Source: Spartobacteria bacterium (lineage in GTDB: Bacteria; Verrucomicrobiota; Verrucomicrobiia; Chthoniobacterales; UBA6821). Taken from it: DNA of 54,945 nucleotides. A program made the position numbers and the translations under genes. Position 1 is the stretch's first letter. Each line of letters begins with the position of its first letter. The notes under the pieces are model-generated. The model ran no database searches and was not told the origin of the DNA. It worked only from the letters and a program-made list of their open reading frames with translations. Of this stretch, positions 29,753 through 38,762 are shown piece by piece. The stretch covers positions 1 to 54,945 of the forward strand of contig CANKJN010000006.1 in the NCBI GenBank assembly GCA_947482345.1. The letters are read 5' to 3'.

Positions 29753-30004
29753 ATGAGCAAGACCTCCGCAAAAGGCCCCGACTCCGAAGGATCCATCGAG
29801 CACGCTCTGGGCCGGCTCGAGTCCATTGTCGAGGAGATCGAGAAAACCCCGCCGCCGCTCGAGACACTCATCGAACGCTATGAAGAGGGAATGAAGCTGC
29901 TGCAGGTCTGCCGCGAGAAGCTCGATGCCGCCGAGAAACGGATCGAGATCATCACCCATTCGGGGCGCGGGGAGCCGGCACTGGAACCCTTCGAGGAATC
30001 GTGA
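29753..30004 (+). CDS. xseB: Exodeoxyribonuclease VII small subunit
   Basis: IEHALGRLESIVEEIEKTPPPLETLIERYEEGMKLLQVCREKLDAAEKRIEII. Confidence 0.93.
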   Translation: MSKTSAKGPDSEGSIEHALGRLESIVEEIEKTPPPLETLIERYEEGMKLLQVCREKLDAAEKRIEIITHSGRGEPALEPFEES

Positions 30005-31899
30005 GTTCCCCACGCCTGCTCGACGGGATCGACTCTCCCGCGGATCTTAAGAAACTCCCCGAGAAGGATCTCCCGCTGCTCGCGCAGGAAATCCGCGACG
30101 AGCTGATCGGCACGCTTGCGGAAACCGGCGGCCACCTCGGGCCGAACCTCGGCGTGGTCGAACTGACGATCGCCCTCCACCGCGTCTTCGACACCCCGGC
30201 CGACAAGCTCCTCTTCGATGTCAGCCACCAGGGCTACATCCACAAGATCCTGACCGGACGCCGCAGGCAGCTGGGGACCATGCGCCAGCACGGGGGCCTC
30301 AACGGATTCCTGCTCCGCACCGAAAGCGAGCACGACTGCTACGGCGCGGGACATGCCGGCACGGCCCTCTCGGCGGCTCTCGGGATGGCCGCGGCGCGGG
30401 ACATGAACGGCGGAAGCGAGCACGTCGTCGCCGTTGCGGGCGATGCGGCCTTCACCTGCGGGGTCAGCTACGAGGCGCTCAACAACGTCGCGGAGACCAC
30501 CAGGAAATTCATCGTCGTCCTGAACGACAACGAGTGGTCGATTGCCAGGAACACGGGAGCGATCGCACAGCACCTCAACCGGATCGCCACCAGCCCCGCC
30601 TACGCCCACCTGCACGAGCAGGCCGCGAAGTTCGTCGAGTGGATCGGGGGCAAGTCCGCGCGGCAGCTGGCACACAAGATCGAGGCCGGGGTGAAACAGA
30701 TTCTGCTGCCGGGTGTGATCTTCGAGAATCTCGGCCTCCGTTACTTCGGGCCGATCGACGGCCATGACATCCCTCTGCTGATCCGCACCTTCGAGTTTCT
30801 CAAGGCCCAGAACGAGCCCGTCATCCTCCATATCCTGACCAAGAAGGGGAAGGGTTACGCCCCGGCGCTGGCCCAGCCCGACAAGTTCCACGGGCTTGGA
30901 AAATACCAGCCCGCCACCGGCGAGACCGTCGCCGCCGCGACGCCCACCTATTCCGAAATCTTCGGAAAGACACTGGCCGACTTCGCCGACCACAACCGCA
31001 AGATCGTCGCGATCACCGCAGCGATGCCGAACGGCACAGGCCTCACCCGGTTTGCCGAACGGCACGCCGACCGCTTCTACGATGTCGGGATCGCCGAGGA
31101 GCACGCCGCCCTCTTTGCGGCCGGGATGGCCACCCGTGGCATGAAGCCTTTCCTCACGATCTATTCGACCTTCATGCAGCGGGCCTTCGACATGATCGTC
31201 CATGACATCGCCCTGCAGAACCTCAACGTCGCGCTCTGCATGGATCGCGCCGGACTCTCCGGCGATGACGGACCGACTCACCACGGGCTCTTCGACATCG
31301 CCTACCTTCGGAGCATTCCGGGCGTGATTGCCATGCAGCCCAGGGACGAGGAGGAATTCGCCGACATGCTCTGGACGATGGCCAACCACCATGAGGGACC
31401 GATCGCGATCCGCTATCCCCGTGGCGCGGGAACAGGTGCCGTCCCGAGGACGGCACCACGGCTGCTTGAGATCGGCAAGGCGGAGGTACTGCGGCACGGC
31501 CCCGACGTGGCACTCTTCGGCCTCGGCAATTTCTGCGAGGTGGCCACCGAAACCGCAGAGATCCTTGCTCGGCACGGCATCAATGCCGCCGTGATCAATC
31601 CTCGCTGGATCAAGCCGCTCGACACGGGGACGCTCGAGTTCTTTGCCCGCAGCGTGCAGGTCCTTTGCACCCTGGAGGATCATGCCGTGACGGGCGGTTT
31701 CGGCGCGGCCGTGGCCGAGCACCTTTCGGAAGCAGGCATTACAACGCCGCTGATCCGCGTCGGTTGGCCCGACCAGTTCATCGAGCATGGCTCCGTCGCC
31801 ATCCTTAGGGAGAAATACGGCATGACAGCCAAGGCCGCTGCCGACCGGATCCTGAAAGCCTTCAGGAACTCGGCCACCAAAAAGGGCGCCAGTCTTTAG
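30001..31899 (+). CDS. dxs: 1-deoxy-D-xylulose-5-phosphate synthase
   Basis: FDVSHQGYIHKILTGRR, GHAGTALSAALGMAAARD, GDAAFTCGVSYEALNN; GTG start overlapping the xseB stop. Confidence 0.95.
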   Translation: MSSPRLLDGIDSPADLKKLPEKDLPLLAQEIRDELIGTLAETGGHLGPNLGVVELTIALHRVFDTPADKLLFDVSHQGYIHKILTGRRRQLGTMRQHGGLNGFLLRTESEHDCYGAGHAGTALSAALGMAAARDMNGGSEHVVAVAGDAAFTCGVSYEALNNVAETTRKFIVVLNDNEWSIARNTGAIAQHLNRIATSPAYAHLHEQAAKFVEWIGGKSARQLAHKIEAGVKQILLPGVIFENLGLRYFGPIDGHDIPLLIRTFEFLKAQNEPVILHILTKKGKGYAPALAQPDKFHGLGKYQPATGETVAAATPTYSEIFGKTLADFADHNRKIVAITAAMPNGTGLTRFAERHADRFYDVGIAEEHAALFAAGMATRGMKPFLTIYSTFMQRAFDMIVHDIALQNLNVALCMDRAGLSGDDGPTHHGLFDIAYLRSIPGVIAMQPRDEEEFADMLWTMANHHEGPIAIRYPRGAGTGAVPRTAPRLLEIGKAEVLRHGPDVALFGLGNFCEVATETAEILARHGINAAVINPRWIKPLDTGTLEFFARSVQVLCTLEDHAVTGGFGAAVAEHLSEAGITTPLIRVGWPDQFIEHGSVAILREKYGMTAKAAADRILKAFRNSATKKGASL

Positions 31900-31993
31900 A
31901 GCAAACTAAACTGATTCATAGCCACAAAAAGCACAGGATGCGCAGAAATGGAGAGTAAAACCATTGACGCGATTAGACTGGCAGAATTGGCGA

Positions 31994-32088
31994 AGGGATT
32001 TTGGATGAGGGGCTAGGCGACCAAGCGCCGCTGTATAAATTATACTGCAAGCGCGGGGCAACAACGCCCCGCGCCAAAAGAACAAGCC
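31994..32088. repeat. Structured intergenic element, copy 1
   Basis: Outer stem GAGGGGC(32007-32013)/GCCCCGC(32066-32072), inner palindrome GTATAAATTATAC(32033-32045); same architecture as 48602-48697 with compensatory changes. Confidence 0.75.
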
Positions 32089-32089
32089 T

Positions 32090-32230
32090 TTATACCTTCT
32101 TTCCGGAGGAGCATCCACAACCCCCTCCACATCCCGGTTTCTTCCTGGCCCTCATCCATCGGGCCACGAAGAATCCACATGCACCGGCCACCAGCGCGAG
32201 AGCGATTCCTGTCTGAAGTTCCTGCGTCAT
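32090..32230 (-). CDS. FeoB-associated Cys-rich membrane protein (46 aa, absent from the ORF track)
   Basis: Reverse-strand translation MTQELQTGIALALVAGACGFFVARWMRARKKPGCGGGCGCSSGKKV*: one TM helix plus Cys-rich tail, directly downstream of feoB. Confidence 0.85.
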   Translation of the reverse strand: MTQELQTGIALALVAGACGFFVARWMRARKKPGCGGGCGCSSGKKV

Positions 32231-32410
32231 GGCTACAGGTTAGCACCTGTAGGGTATGGGCGATAGGGGATAGGTCATGGGAAGAAAACCGATCCAAGCT
32301 ATTACCGATGCTGGCTCCTGACTTTTCCTTTCCTGTTCTCCTGCTTTCCAGATTCATCTGACGCCCCTCCTAATAGTCTTCAGCCTTCAGCCTATATTCC
32401 TGTTTTTTCC

Positions 32411-34876
32411 TCAGTGAAAGCCCAGCAATCTTCCTCCCTGATAGATGATTAGCGCCGCCAGGTAGGCGGTGCCGGTCATGTAGCAGAACTGGAAGAGGGG
32501 CCAGCGGAAGCTGTTGGTTTCTCGGCGGACAACCGCCAGCGTGCTGACGCACTGCATCGAGAGAACGAAAAAGACGAGGATGGAAAGGCAGGTGAGAGGC
32601 GTGAAGACCGGCGATCCGTCCGCGCGTTTCTGGTCGCGGAGCGTCTGAGCGAGGGCTCCATCCGCCTCATCTTCGCCTTCCTCGACATTGTAGACGATCG
32701 ACATCGTGCCGACGAAGACTTCGCGGGCCGCCTGCGCAGCCACAAGACCGATACCGATCTTCCAGTCCATGCCGAGCGGTGCGATGGCCGGCTCCATGAG
32801 GTGGCCGATCCGCCCGGCAAAGCTGTGCTGGAGCTGCTCCGTCTTGGTCGGCTCCGGCGCCCCTTCCTTGGTCTCCATCTTGGGGAAGGTGGCGAGGAAC
32901 CAGAGGATGATCGAGATGCCAAGGATGACCGTCCCGGCGCGTTTCAGGAAGAGCGCGGAACGCTGCCACATCTGCACGGCGATCTGGCGCAGCGAGGGTA
33001 TCCGGTAGGGAGGCAGCTCCATCAGGAAGAGCGGAGTCTCACCCCTGAGGATCGTCTTCTTGAATAGCCATGCGAAGAGGAGCGCCGCCACGGTACCGAG
33101 CAGGTAGAGACCCATCATGATCGCCCCTTTGCTCCAGACCGACTCGGATGGCAGAAGGGCCGCGATCATCAGGGCGTAAACGGGCAACCTCGCCGAGCAG
33201 CTCATCAGCGGGGCCACAAGGATCGTGACGAGTCGGTCCTTGGGGTTCTCGATCGTGCGCGTCGACATGATGCCGGGGATCGCGCACGCATAGGAACTGA
33301 GAAGCGGAATGAAGGACTTGCCGTGGAGACCGACCTTGCTCATCACGCGGTCCATCAGGAAGGCGGCTCGCGCCATGTAGCCGGTATCCTCGAGAAGGCC
33401 GATGAAGAAGAAGAGGATCAGGATCTGCGGGAGGAAAACGACCACGCCACCCACGCCGGCAATGACGCCGTCGGTGAGCAGATCCCGCAGATCCCCGGGG
33501 GGCATGGCTCCCTGCAGGCCCTCCGAAACCATCGAGAAGCCCTTCTCGATCCAGTCCATCGGGTAGGAGGCGATGGTGAAGATGGAGACGAACATCAGGA
33601 TCATCATCCCGAAGAAGACCATCCAGCCGAAGGCCTTGTGGGTGAGGAGATCGTCGAGATGCTGGGTGAACGTGTCCCCGAGCGCGGTCAGACCCCCCTG
33701 CGCCGCATGGCAGAGCCTGCCGATCCGTTCATAGCGGAGGGCCACCACCGTCTCGCGCCATTCAGGAAGTTCCCGATCAAGGAGCGCCCGCTGGGAGAGG
33801 GCGGCGCCGAGCGCGTTCCCCGCCCCCAATTCGGACCCGAGGGCCTCGCTTTCCGGCTCGGAAGCCGCGAGGAGGATCGCCGCTTTCACACGGATCTCCG
33901 GATCGCGCGGGCGGCGTGCATCGTCGGGCGGGTGATCACCGGGCCAGTGCGAGGCGACGTGATCGGCGGCACGCGTCCACGCGGCGGGCGGTTCACTGCT
34001 CCATGTGCTGTGCGGCACCTCGGCACGACTGAGTGCAAGTCGGAGCGGCAGGAGTGTCTCCTTTCGTGTGGCCTGAACCGGAATGACAGGCACCCCGAGT
34101 TCGGCGGAGAGACGTTCGGCATTCACCGGCGTTCCCTGCGCCCTGGCGACGTCGATCATGTTGAGCGCGATGATGGTCGGGAGTCCCAGCTCGAGGACCT
34201 GCGTGACGAAGTAGAGGTTTCGCTCGAGATGCGAGGCGTCGATCACGCAGAGGATGCGCTCGGGACGGGGCGTGTCCTGACGCAGGTCAAGAAGCACGTC
34301 GCGGGTGATCCGCTCGTCGGGTGCATGGGCCCCGATGCTGTAGCTGCCCGGCAGGTCGAGCAGCTCGATTTTCTCGCCATGCTGGCCGATGAACTGGCCC
34401 GACTTCTTTTCCACGGTGACGCCGGGATAGTTGGCAACCTTCTGGCGCAGCCCCGTCAGGACGTTGAAGAGAGTGGTCTTGCCGCTGTTGGGATTGCCGA
34501 CGACCGCATAGGATTTCGCGCGGACTTCGGTAGCGGTCGCGGTATCAGCCTCCGCGGTGCCGTGATGGGAAACGGCGACCGCCGTCTTGGTCACCGCAAC
34601 GACATGGGCGGGCGGAGGGGGTAGCTTGGCCGCACCCTCAGGCGCGTTCTCCGTCACCTCCGCCATCACCTGGGCGGCGTCGGCACGCCGGATGCTCAGC
34701 TCGAATCCCCTCAGGCGGAACTCCATCGGATCACCCAGAGGAGCGCTCCTCAGGAAGGTCACCGTGGTGCCCCGGAGCAGTCCCATCTCGCGAAGGCGCA
34801 TCGCCAGCGCCTCGTTGCCCGGAAGCCGGGAAACGACGGCACTCTGGCCTGCCTTGAGATGGGAGAGCGGAATCAT
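32411..34876 (-). CDS. feoB: Ferrous iron transporter, FeoA-FeoB fusion
   Basis: N-terminal FeoA/SH3-like domain (IPLSHLKAGQSAVVSRLPGNEALAMRLREMGLLRGTTV) fused to the FeoB G domain (GNPNSGKTTLFNVLTG...DLPGSYS) and Gate/TM domains. Confidence 0.95.
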   Translation of the reverse strand: MIPLSHLKAGQSAVVSRLPGNEALAMRLREMGLLRGTTVTFLRSAPLGDPMEFRLRGFELSIRRADAAQVMAEVTENAPEGAAKLPPPPAHVVAVTKTAVAVSHHGTAEADTATATEVRAKSYAVVGNPNSGKTTLFNVLTGLRQKVANYPGVTVEKKSGQFIGQHGEKIELLDLPGSYSIGAHAPDERITRDVLLDLRQDTPRPERILCVIDASHLERNLYFVTQVLELGLPTIIALNMIDVARAQGTPVNAERLSAELGVPVIPVQATRKETLLPLRLALSRAEVPHSTWSSEPPAAWTRAADHVASHWPGDHPPDDARRPRDPEIRVKAAILLAASEPESEALGSELGAGNALGAALSQRALLDRELPEWRETVVALRYERIGRLCHAAQGGLTALGDTFTQHLDDLLTHKAFGWMVFFGMMILMFVSIFTIASYPMDWIEKGFSMVSEGLQGAMPPGDLRDLLTDGVIAGVGGVVVFLPQILILFFFIGLLEDTGYMARAAFLMDRVMSKVGLHGKSFIPLLSSYACAIPGIMSTRTIENPKDRLVTILVAPLMSCSARLPVYALMIAALLPSESVWSKGAIMMGLYLLGTVAALLFAWLFKKTILRGETPLFLMELPPYRIPSLRQIAVQMWQRSALFLKRAGTVILGISIILWFLATFPKMETKEGAPEPTKTEQLQHSFAGRIGHLMEPAIAPLGMDWKIGIGLVAAQAAREVFVGTMSIVYNVEEGEDEADGALAQTLRDQKRADGSPVFTPLTCLSILVFFVLSMQCVSTLAVVRRETNSFRWPLFQFCYMTGTAYLAALIIYQGGRLLGFH

Positions 34877-34889
34877 GGGTATTCTGCGA

Positions 34890-34910
34890 GATTGAGACGC
34901 AATATCAATC
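34890..34910. promoter_or_regulatory. Candidate Fur box upstream of feoAB
   Basis: GATTGAGACGCAATATCAATC: dyad ends, same 19-mer frame as the two sites near 38.05 kb; 14 bp upstream of the feoB ATG. Confidence 0.6.
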
Positions 34911-34969
34911 GATGATCAAGGTCAAGCCGATCCCCTCTGTCTTTCGATCCCAAAAACCGTCCCTCCGTG

Positions 34970-35560
34970 TTACCGGGTTCTCCAGTCGTAGCGCGCAGCC
35001 GAGCGTTCCCGCCCGACGGCCGACGTGGATTTGCCACGTTCCTCCGCCTTGGGCTTGGGGGCCGCTTTCGACAAGCGCCCGCCCTTGCCTCCCTTGAAAT
35101 TCTTACAGGAGCCGAGCAGGCGAAGCCGGTCGCACGATCCCTCGATGCGGAGCGCCTTCTGCGTGGGGGAAAACCCGAGCCGTCGCGTGATGCAGTTCTG
35201 CATGACGTCGATGTTGGGATCCTCAAACTCGATGATCTCCCGGCAGTCGACGCAAATGAGGTGGTTGTGATGGGGACTGCGCAGGAAGTTCGGATCGTAG
35301 AGCCGCTCCCCGCCACCCAGCGAGATCTCGCGGAGCATGCCGCTCTCCACGAGCAGCAGGATCGTGCGGTAGATGGTGGCGCGGGAGACGGGTCCGTCGC
35401 TCTTGCGCAGCTTGGGGATCAGGTCTTCGGGCCGGAAGTGCTCGTGGTTGCGGAAGATAAGGGTGACGAGCGCCTCACGCTGCTTCGTGAAGCGGAGTCC
35501 CTTGGAGGCGAAGAAGGCCTGCGCCTGACCAAGGACGGCTTGGAGCGATTGCTGGTCCAT
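34970..35560 (-). CDS. fur: Fur-family transcriptional regulator
   Basis: LRFTKQREALVTLIFRNHEHFRPEDLIPKLRKSDGPVSRATIYRTILLLVESGMLREI...HHNHLICVDCREIIEFEDPNI. Confidence 0.93.
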   Translation of the reverse strand: MDQQSLQAVLGQAQAFFASKGLRFTKQREALVTLIFRNHEHFRPEDLIPKLRKSDGPVSRATIYRTILLLVESGMLREISLGGGERLYDPNFLRSPHHNHLICVDCREIIEFEDPNIDVMQNCITRRLGFSPTQKALRIEGSCDRLRLLGSCKNFKGGKGGRLSKAAPKPKAEERGKSTSAVGRERSAARYDWRTR

Positions 35561-35675
35561 GGGACATCACCTTGCTCCGCTTCGCGGTGATCGGAAAGCC
35601 AGAAGTCAAACAGGGTGGTGGGTTTTCTCTTCAACTGCCCCCGCCGCGGAGCATCACCCCCGGAGTTCACGCTGT

Positions 35676-35723
35676 GGAACCTCTGATGAAATCCCATAAT
35701 GCGATTTCATCAGCAGGTCCTAA
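35676..35723. repeat. Short MITE-family-like hairpin at the 3' end of the TonB receptor
   Basis: GGAACCTCTGATGAAATCccataatgcGATTTCATCAGCAGGTCCTAA; 11-bp perfect stem; ends resemble 46943-47224. Confidence 0.6.
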
Positions 35724-38026
35724 AACTGGACCTGGACACCGACATACCAGTTGCGCGGCATGGCAGGGTCGATACCGGTCTGGGTGATGCGGGTCGTGTA
35801 CTTGAGATCGAAGAGGTTGTTGATGCCTCCGATGACGCTGAGCCGGTCCTTCAGGAGATTCACCTCATAGGTGAAGTCCCAGACATTGTAGGCCGCCATG
35901 AGGTACTGCTGGGTGTTGTTGTCATTGGCGTAGGCCGAGGCGCTGAATGTCGTGAGCAGACCCAGCTTCAAACGGTCGCGCCAGTTGTAGAGGGCGCCGA
36001 GGCGCAGGAGGTAATCGGGGGTATACTGCGGGGTCTTCCCCTGATACTGGCCGCTGGTGTAGGTACCCTGCTGGAGGGTGTAACCCATCGTGAAGAGCAC
36101 TGAGCCGAAGGTGTCGACGAGACTGTGGATATTCGCCGTGCCCCCTTGCTTGATGTCACCGGGTCCGGTCTGCTTGAGGGTCGAGCGTGTACCGCGCAGG
36201 TCGTCGGCGAGACCCACCGCATCGAGCTGGAGCATGTTGTCCCATCCGATCGTCGAGGAGTTTCCGATCGTCTGGATGATGGTCGTGCTGGGCGTGGGGT
36301 TCACCGAGCCGATCTGGTTGTAGAAGTTCAGGACGAAGTAGCTGCTCTGCCATGCGAGCCAGGGACGGGGATTGCCCCGGAAGCCTCCCTCATAGTTCCA
36401 AGCGATGCTCGGCTGGAGGTTGTTCGGCACGAAGACGTTGGGTGCGTTGGGGATCGACTGACTGAAGGTGACCGGCTTGTAGGACTGGGAGGCGTTGCCG
36501 TAGGCGGTGATCCAGTCGTTGAACTTGTACTCGGCGCCGAATCCCGGGAGCGGTACGAAGGCGTAGTTGCTCTCGTTGGAGAGCGGTTGGCCGGCCTTGG
36601 TCTTGGAGACGTTCACACTCTCGTTGATCGTCTGCCAGATGTTCTCAAAGCGGACGGCGGGGATGAATTGGAACTTCCCGAAGACGAAGCGGTTCTCCGC
36701 GAAGAAGGAGGTATACCAGTTCTGCCGCCAACTCTGGTTGGAGAGCGTGCCGGTCGAGGCCCACGGTTGGGCGCCCGTCTGCTGTGTGAATGGGGACTGC
36801 GTGTTGTAGAGGATCGCTCCGCCGGTGATCGTGTGGGTGTTGCCGAGCCAGTCGTAGTCGTAGCGCAGCTGGGGAAGCAGGCCGAAGGTGTAGAACTGCT
36901 GGTTCTGGATCTGGTTACTCTGCGATTTGGGCCCCGTCGGGATCGTTCCGAAACCGCCGCCGTTCTGACGCTTGCTCCAGCGCCCGTAGTAGTTCCACCA
37001 TCCGCGGAAGCTGAAGAAGGCGCGGTCGCTCAGGTCGTTCTCGTGGATCAGTGAGGCGGCGTAGCGGGTGATGTTGAGATTGTCGTTGAAGCGGGAGGTG
37101 CCGTTCGGATTGGAGTTCCAGTTGACCGCGTTGGGGCCGGTCGCCTTGGTGAGTCCGCCCGGCTCCTGGTTGTAGTTCTGGTAGGCGTCGACAATCAGGT
37201 AGGTGCGCTTCGTCGTCTGCGCCCCCCAGGCGAGCGTGCCGCTCCAGTTGTTGACCGTCCAGGCGCTGTTGGCCTGGCGGAATCCGTCGGTCTGGCGGTG
37301 GTTGTAGTAGCCGTAGTAGCCGAGTTGGCCGACGGTTCCGCCCAACTCGGTGAAGTTGGCGAAGTAGTTGAAGCTTCCGACCGTATTGAGCGAGCGGAGA
37401 CGGAACGGGGTGTCGAGCGGAGGCTTCTCCATGATGTAGTTCACCGCGCCACCAGGTTGGGGCCCGTAGAGAAGGGCTGCCCCGCCCCTCACGATCTCAA
37501 GACGCTTCACCCCGTCGATCGGCGGCGTGTAGTAGGCTTCCGGGTAGCCGAACATGTCGGCGTGGATCGGGATCCCGTCTTTCATTACCTGCATGAACTT
37601 CATGCGGTCGGGAGGAAGGCCGCGCGTGCCGATGCTCACGAGCGGCGTCGACTCCTCCGAGAGGACGACGCCGGCGGTCGTCTGAAGGGCCTGGCGGTAG
37701 TTGTTGTTGTTGATCTGCGGTAGGAGGTTGGGATCGATGTTGTCGGTCCGCTTTCCGGCGAAAATCTCCGCCCCCTCGACATCGGGGAGAAATGGGCTGT
37801 CCTCGGGGGGCTGGAGTTTGTCGATCACTTGAACAGTCTCCATCCGTCGCACCGTCGCCTCCGATTCGCCCTGATCCACGGAAGCCGCGACCGATGCATT
37901 GGTCGGTTCGGCGGCCGCATGCAGCGGAAGATTGAGGGCGAGGCAAGCTGTCATCACGGTGACGGTGAGGACTGCAAGAGGGCGAGGGAGTGGTCCGGTG
38001 AAATGCATGGGGCGAGGTGAATACAT
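35720..38026 (-). CDS. TonB-dependent siderophore receptor
   Basis: Signal peptide (MYSPRPMHFTGPLPRPLAVLTVTVMTACLALNLPLHAAA), plug domain (QALQTTAGVVLSEESTPLVSIGTRGLPPDRMKFMQVMKDGIPI), C-terminal NWYVGVQVQF. Listed start at 38428 is over-extended. Confidence 0.92.
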   Translation of the reverse strand: MYSPRPMHFTGPLPRPLAVLTVTVMTACLALNLPLHAAAEPTNASVAASVDQGESEATVRRMETVQVIDKLQPPEDSPFLPDVEGAEIFAGKRTDNIDPNLLPQINNNNYRQALQTTAGVVLSEESTPLVSIGTRGLPPDRMKFMQVMKDGIPIHADMFGYPEAYYTPPIDGVKRLEIVRGGAALLYGPQPGGAVNYIMEKPPLDTPFRLRSLNTVGSFNYFANFTELGGTVGQLGYYGYYNHRQTDGFRQANSAWTVNNWSGTLAWGAQTTKRTYLIVDAYQNYNQEPGGLTKATGPNAVNWNSNPNGTSRFNDNLNITRYAASLIHENDLSDRAFFSFRGWWNYYGRWSKRQNGGGFGTIPTGPKSQSNQIQNQQFYTFGLLPQLRYDYDWLGNTHTITGGAILYNTQSPFTQQTGAQPWASTGTLSNQSWRQNWYTSFFAENRFVFGKFQFIPAVRFENIWQTINESVNVSKTKAGQPLSNESNYAFVPLPGFGAEYKFNDWITAYGNASQSYKPVTFSQSIPNAPNVFVPNNLQPSIAWNYEGGFRGNPRPWLAWQSSYFVLNFYNQIGSVNPTPSTTIIQTIGNSSTIGWDNMLQLDAVGLADDLRGTRSTLKQTGPGDIKQGGTANIHSLVDTFGSVLFTMGYTLQQGTYTSGQYQGKTPQYTPDYLLRLGALYNWRDRLKLGLLTTFSASAYANDNNTQQYLMAAYNVWDFTYEVNLLKDRLSVIGGINNLFDLKYTTRITQTGIDPAMPRNWYVGVQVQF

Positions 38027-38029
38027 GAG

Positions 38030-38048
38030 ATTGAGACCCAGTCGCAAT
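38030..38048. promoter_or_regulatory. Candidate Fur box 1 (receptor/tonB divergent region)
   Basis: ATTGAGAC-CCA-GTCGCAAT, inverted repeat with one mismatch. Confidence 0.65.
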
Positions 38049-38061
38049 AATATTTCTTGAG

Positions 38062-38080
38062 AATGAGACCCAGTCGCATT
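38062..38080. promoter_or_regulatory. Candidate Fur box 2 (receptor/tonB divergent region)
   Basis: AATGAGAC-CCA-GTCGCATT, inverted repeat with one mismatch, 32 bp from box 1. Confidence 0.65.
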
Positions 38081-38110
38081 ACACAATACTCCTCCGTTCC
38101 AAGGAATCCC

Positions 38111-38749
38111 ATGACAACCACCCTGGCCTGCGAGCTTCTGAGCACCCATTCTGGTCGACGCACATTCGACTGGTTTTGGGGCTTTGTTGCCCTCTCCACG
38201 GCACTCCATCTGGCGGTGGTCCTGCTGGCGGTCAGCTGGCATCCCACCCGTCCGCTTCCGGAGAAACCCGAGGATCCCGGCATCGAGGTCGACTTCGTCA
38301 TCGATGCGGCACCGGCAGCCACCGCACCTGCCAGCGCCGTGATGGCCGATGAAAAGGCCCCGATCACCCCCCTCGCCAAGCCCGAGGAGAAGATCGCGCC
38401 GAAAACCTCCCCCTCGCCGGCAGTCCAACCCTTCAAGGCAAGCCGCAACACAACCGCCGGATCATCGACGGCCCGCGGAGTCGCCGTTCCCGCGCCGCAC
38501 GGAAACCCTCGGCCCGAGTACCCCGAAATGGCCAAGCGGAAGGGATGGCAAGGCGAGTGCCTGCTGCGCGTCGCCGTGTCGCCGGAAGGGAAAGCCTCGG
38601 CAGTTTCGGTTCACCGAAGCTCGGGCTACGCCTCCCTGGATCAGGCAGCGCTTGCGGCGGTGCGGCGGTGGAGATTCCTTCCCCAATCCGCTGGCGGAAC
38701 ATGCGTGGCCTCCACGATCGAAGTGCCGGTCAACTTCAGCCTGCTCTGA
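38111..38749 (+). CDS. tonB: TonB energy transducer
   Basis: N-terminal TM anchor, PEKPEDPGIEVDF linker, C-terminal domain YPEMAKRKGWQGECLLRVAVSPEGKASAVSVHRSSGYASLDQAALAAVRRWRFLP. Confidence 0.92.
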   Translation: MTTTLACELLSTHSGRRTFDWFWGFVALSTALHLAVVLLAVSWHPTRPLPEKPEDPGIEVDFVIDAAPAATAPASAVMADEKAPITPLAKPEEKIAPKTSPSPAVQPFKASRNTTAGSSTARGVAVPAPHGNPRPEYPEMAKRKGWQGECLLRVAVSPEGKASAVSVHRSSGYASLDQAALAAVRRWRFLPQSAGGTCVASTIEVPVNFSLL

Positions 38750-38762
38750 TTCGAAACTAGAT

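Noticed and set aside
29878-31788. 636-aa minus-strand ORF
   Set aside because: Antisense shadow of dxs/xseB; no recognisable domain.
33323-34624. 433-aa plus-strand ORF
   Set aside because: Antisense to feoB; shadow ORF.
38027-38428. N-terminal extension of the TonB-receptor ORF to 38428
   Set aside because: Reads through the divergent promoter and antisense to tonB; the signal peptide starts near 38026 or 38008.
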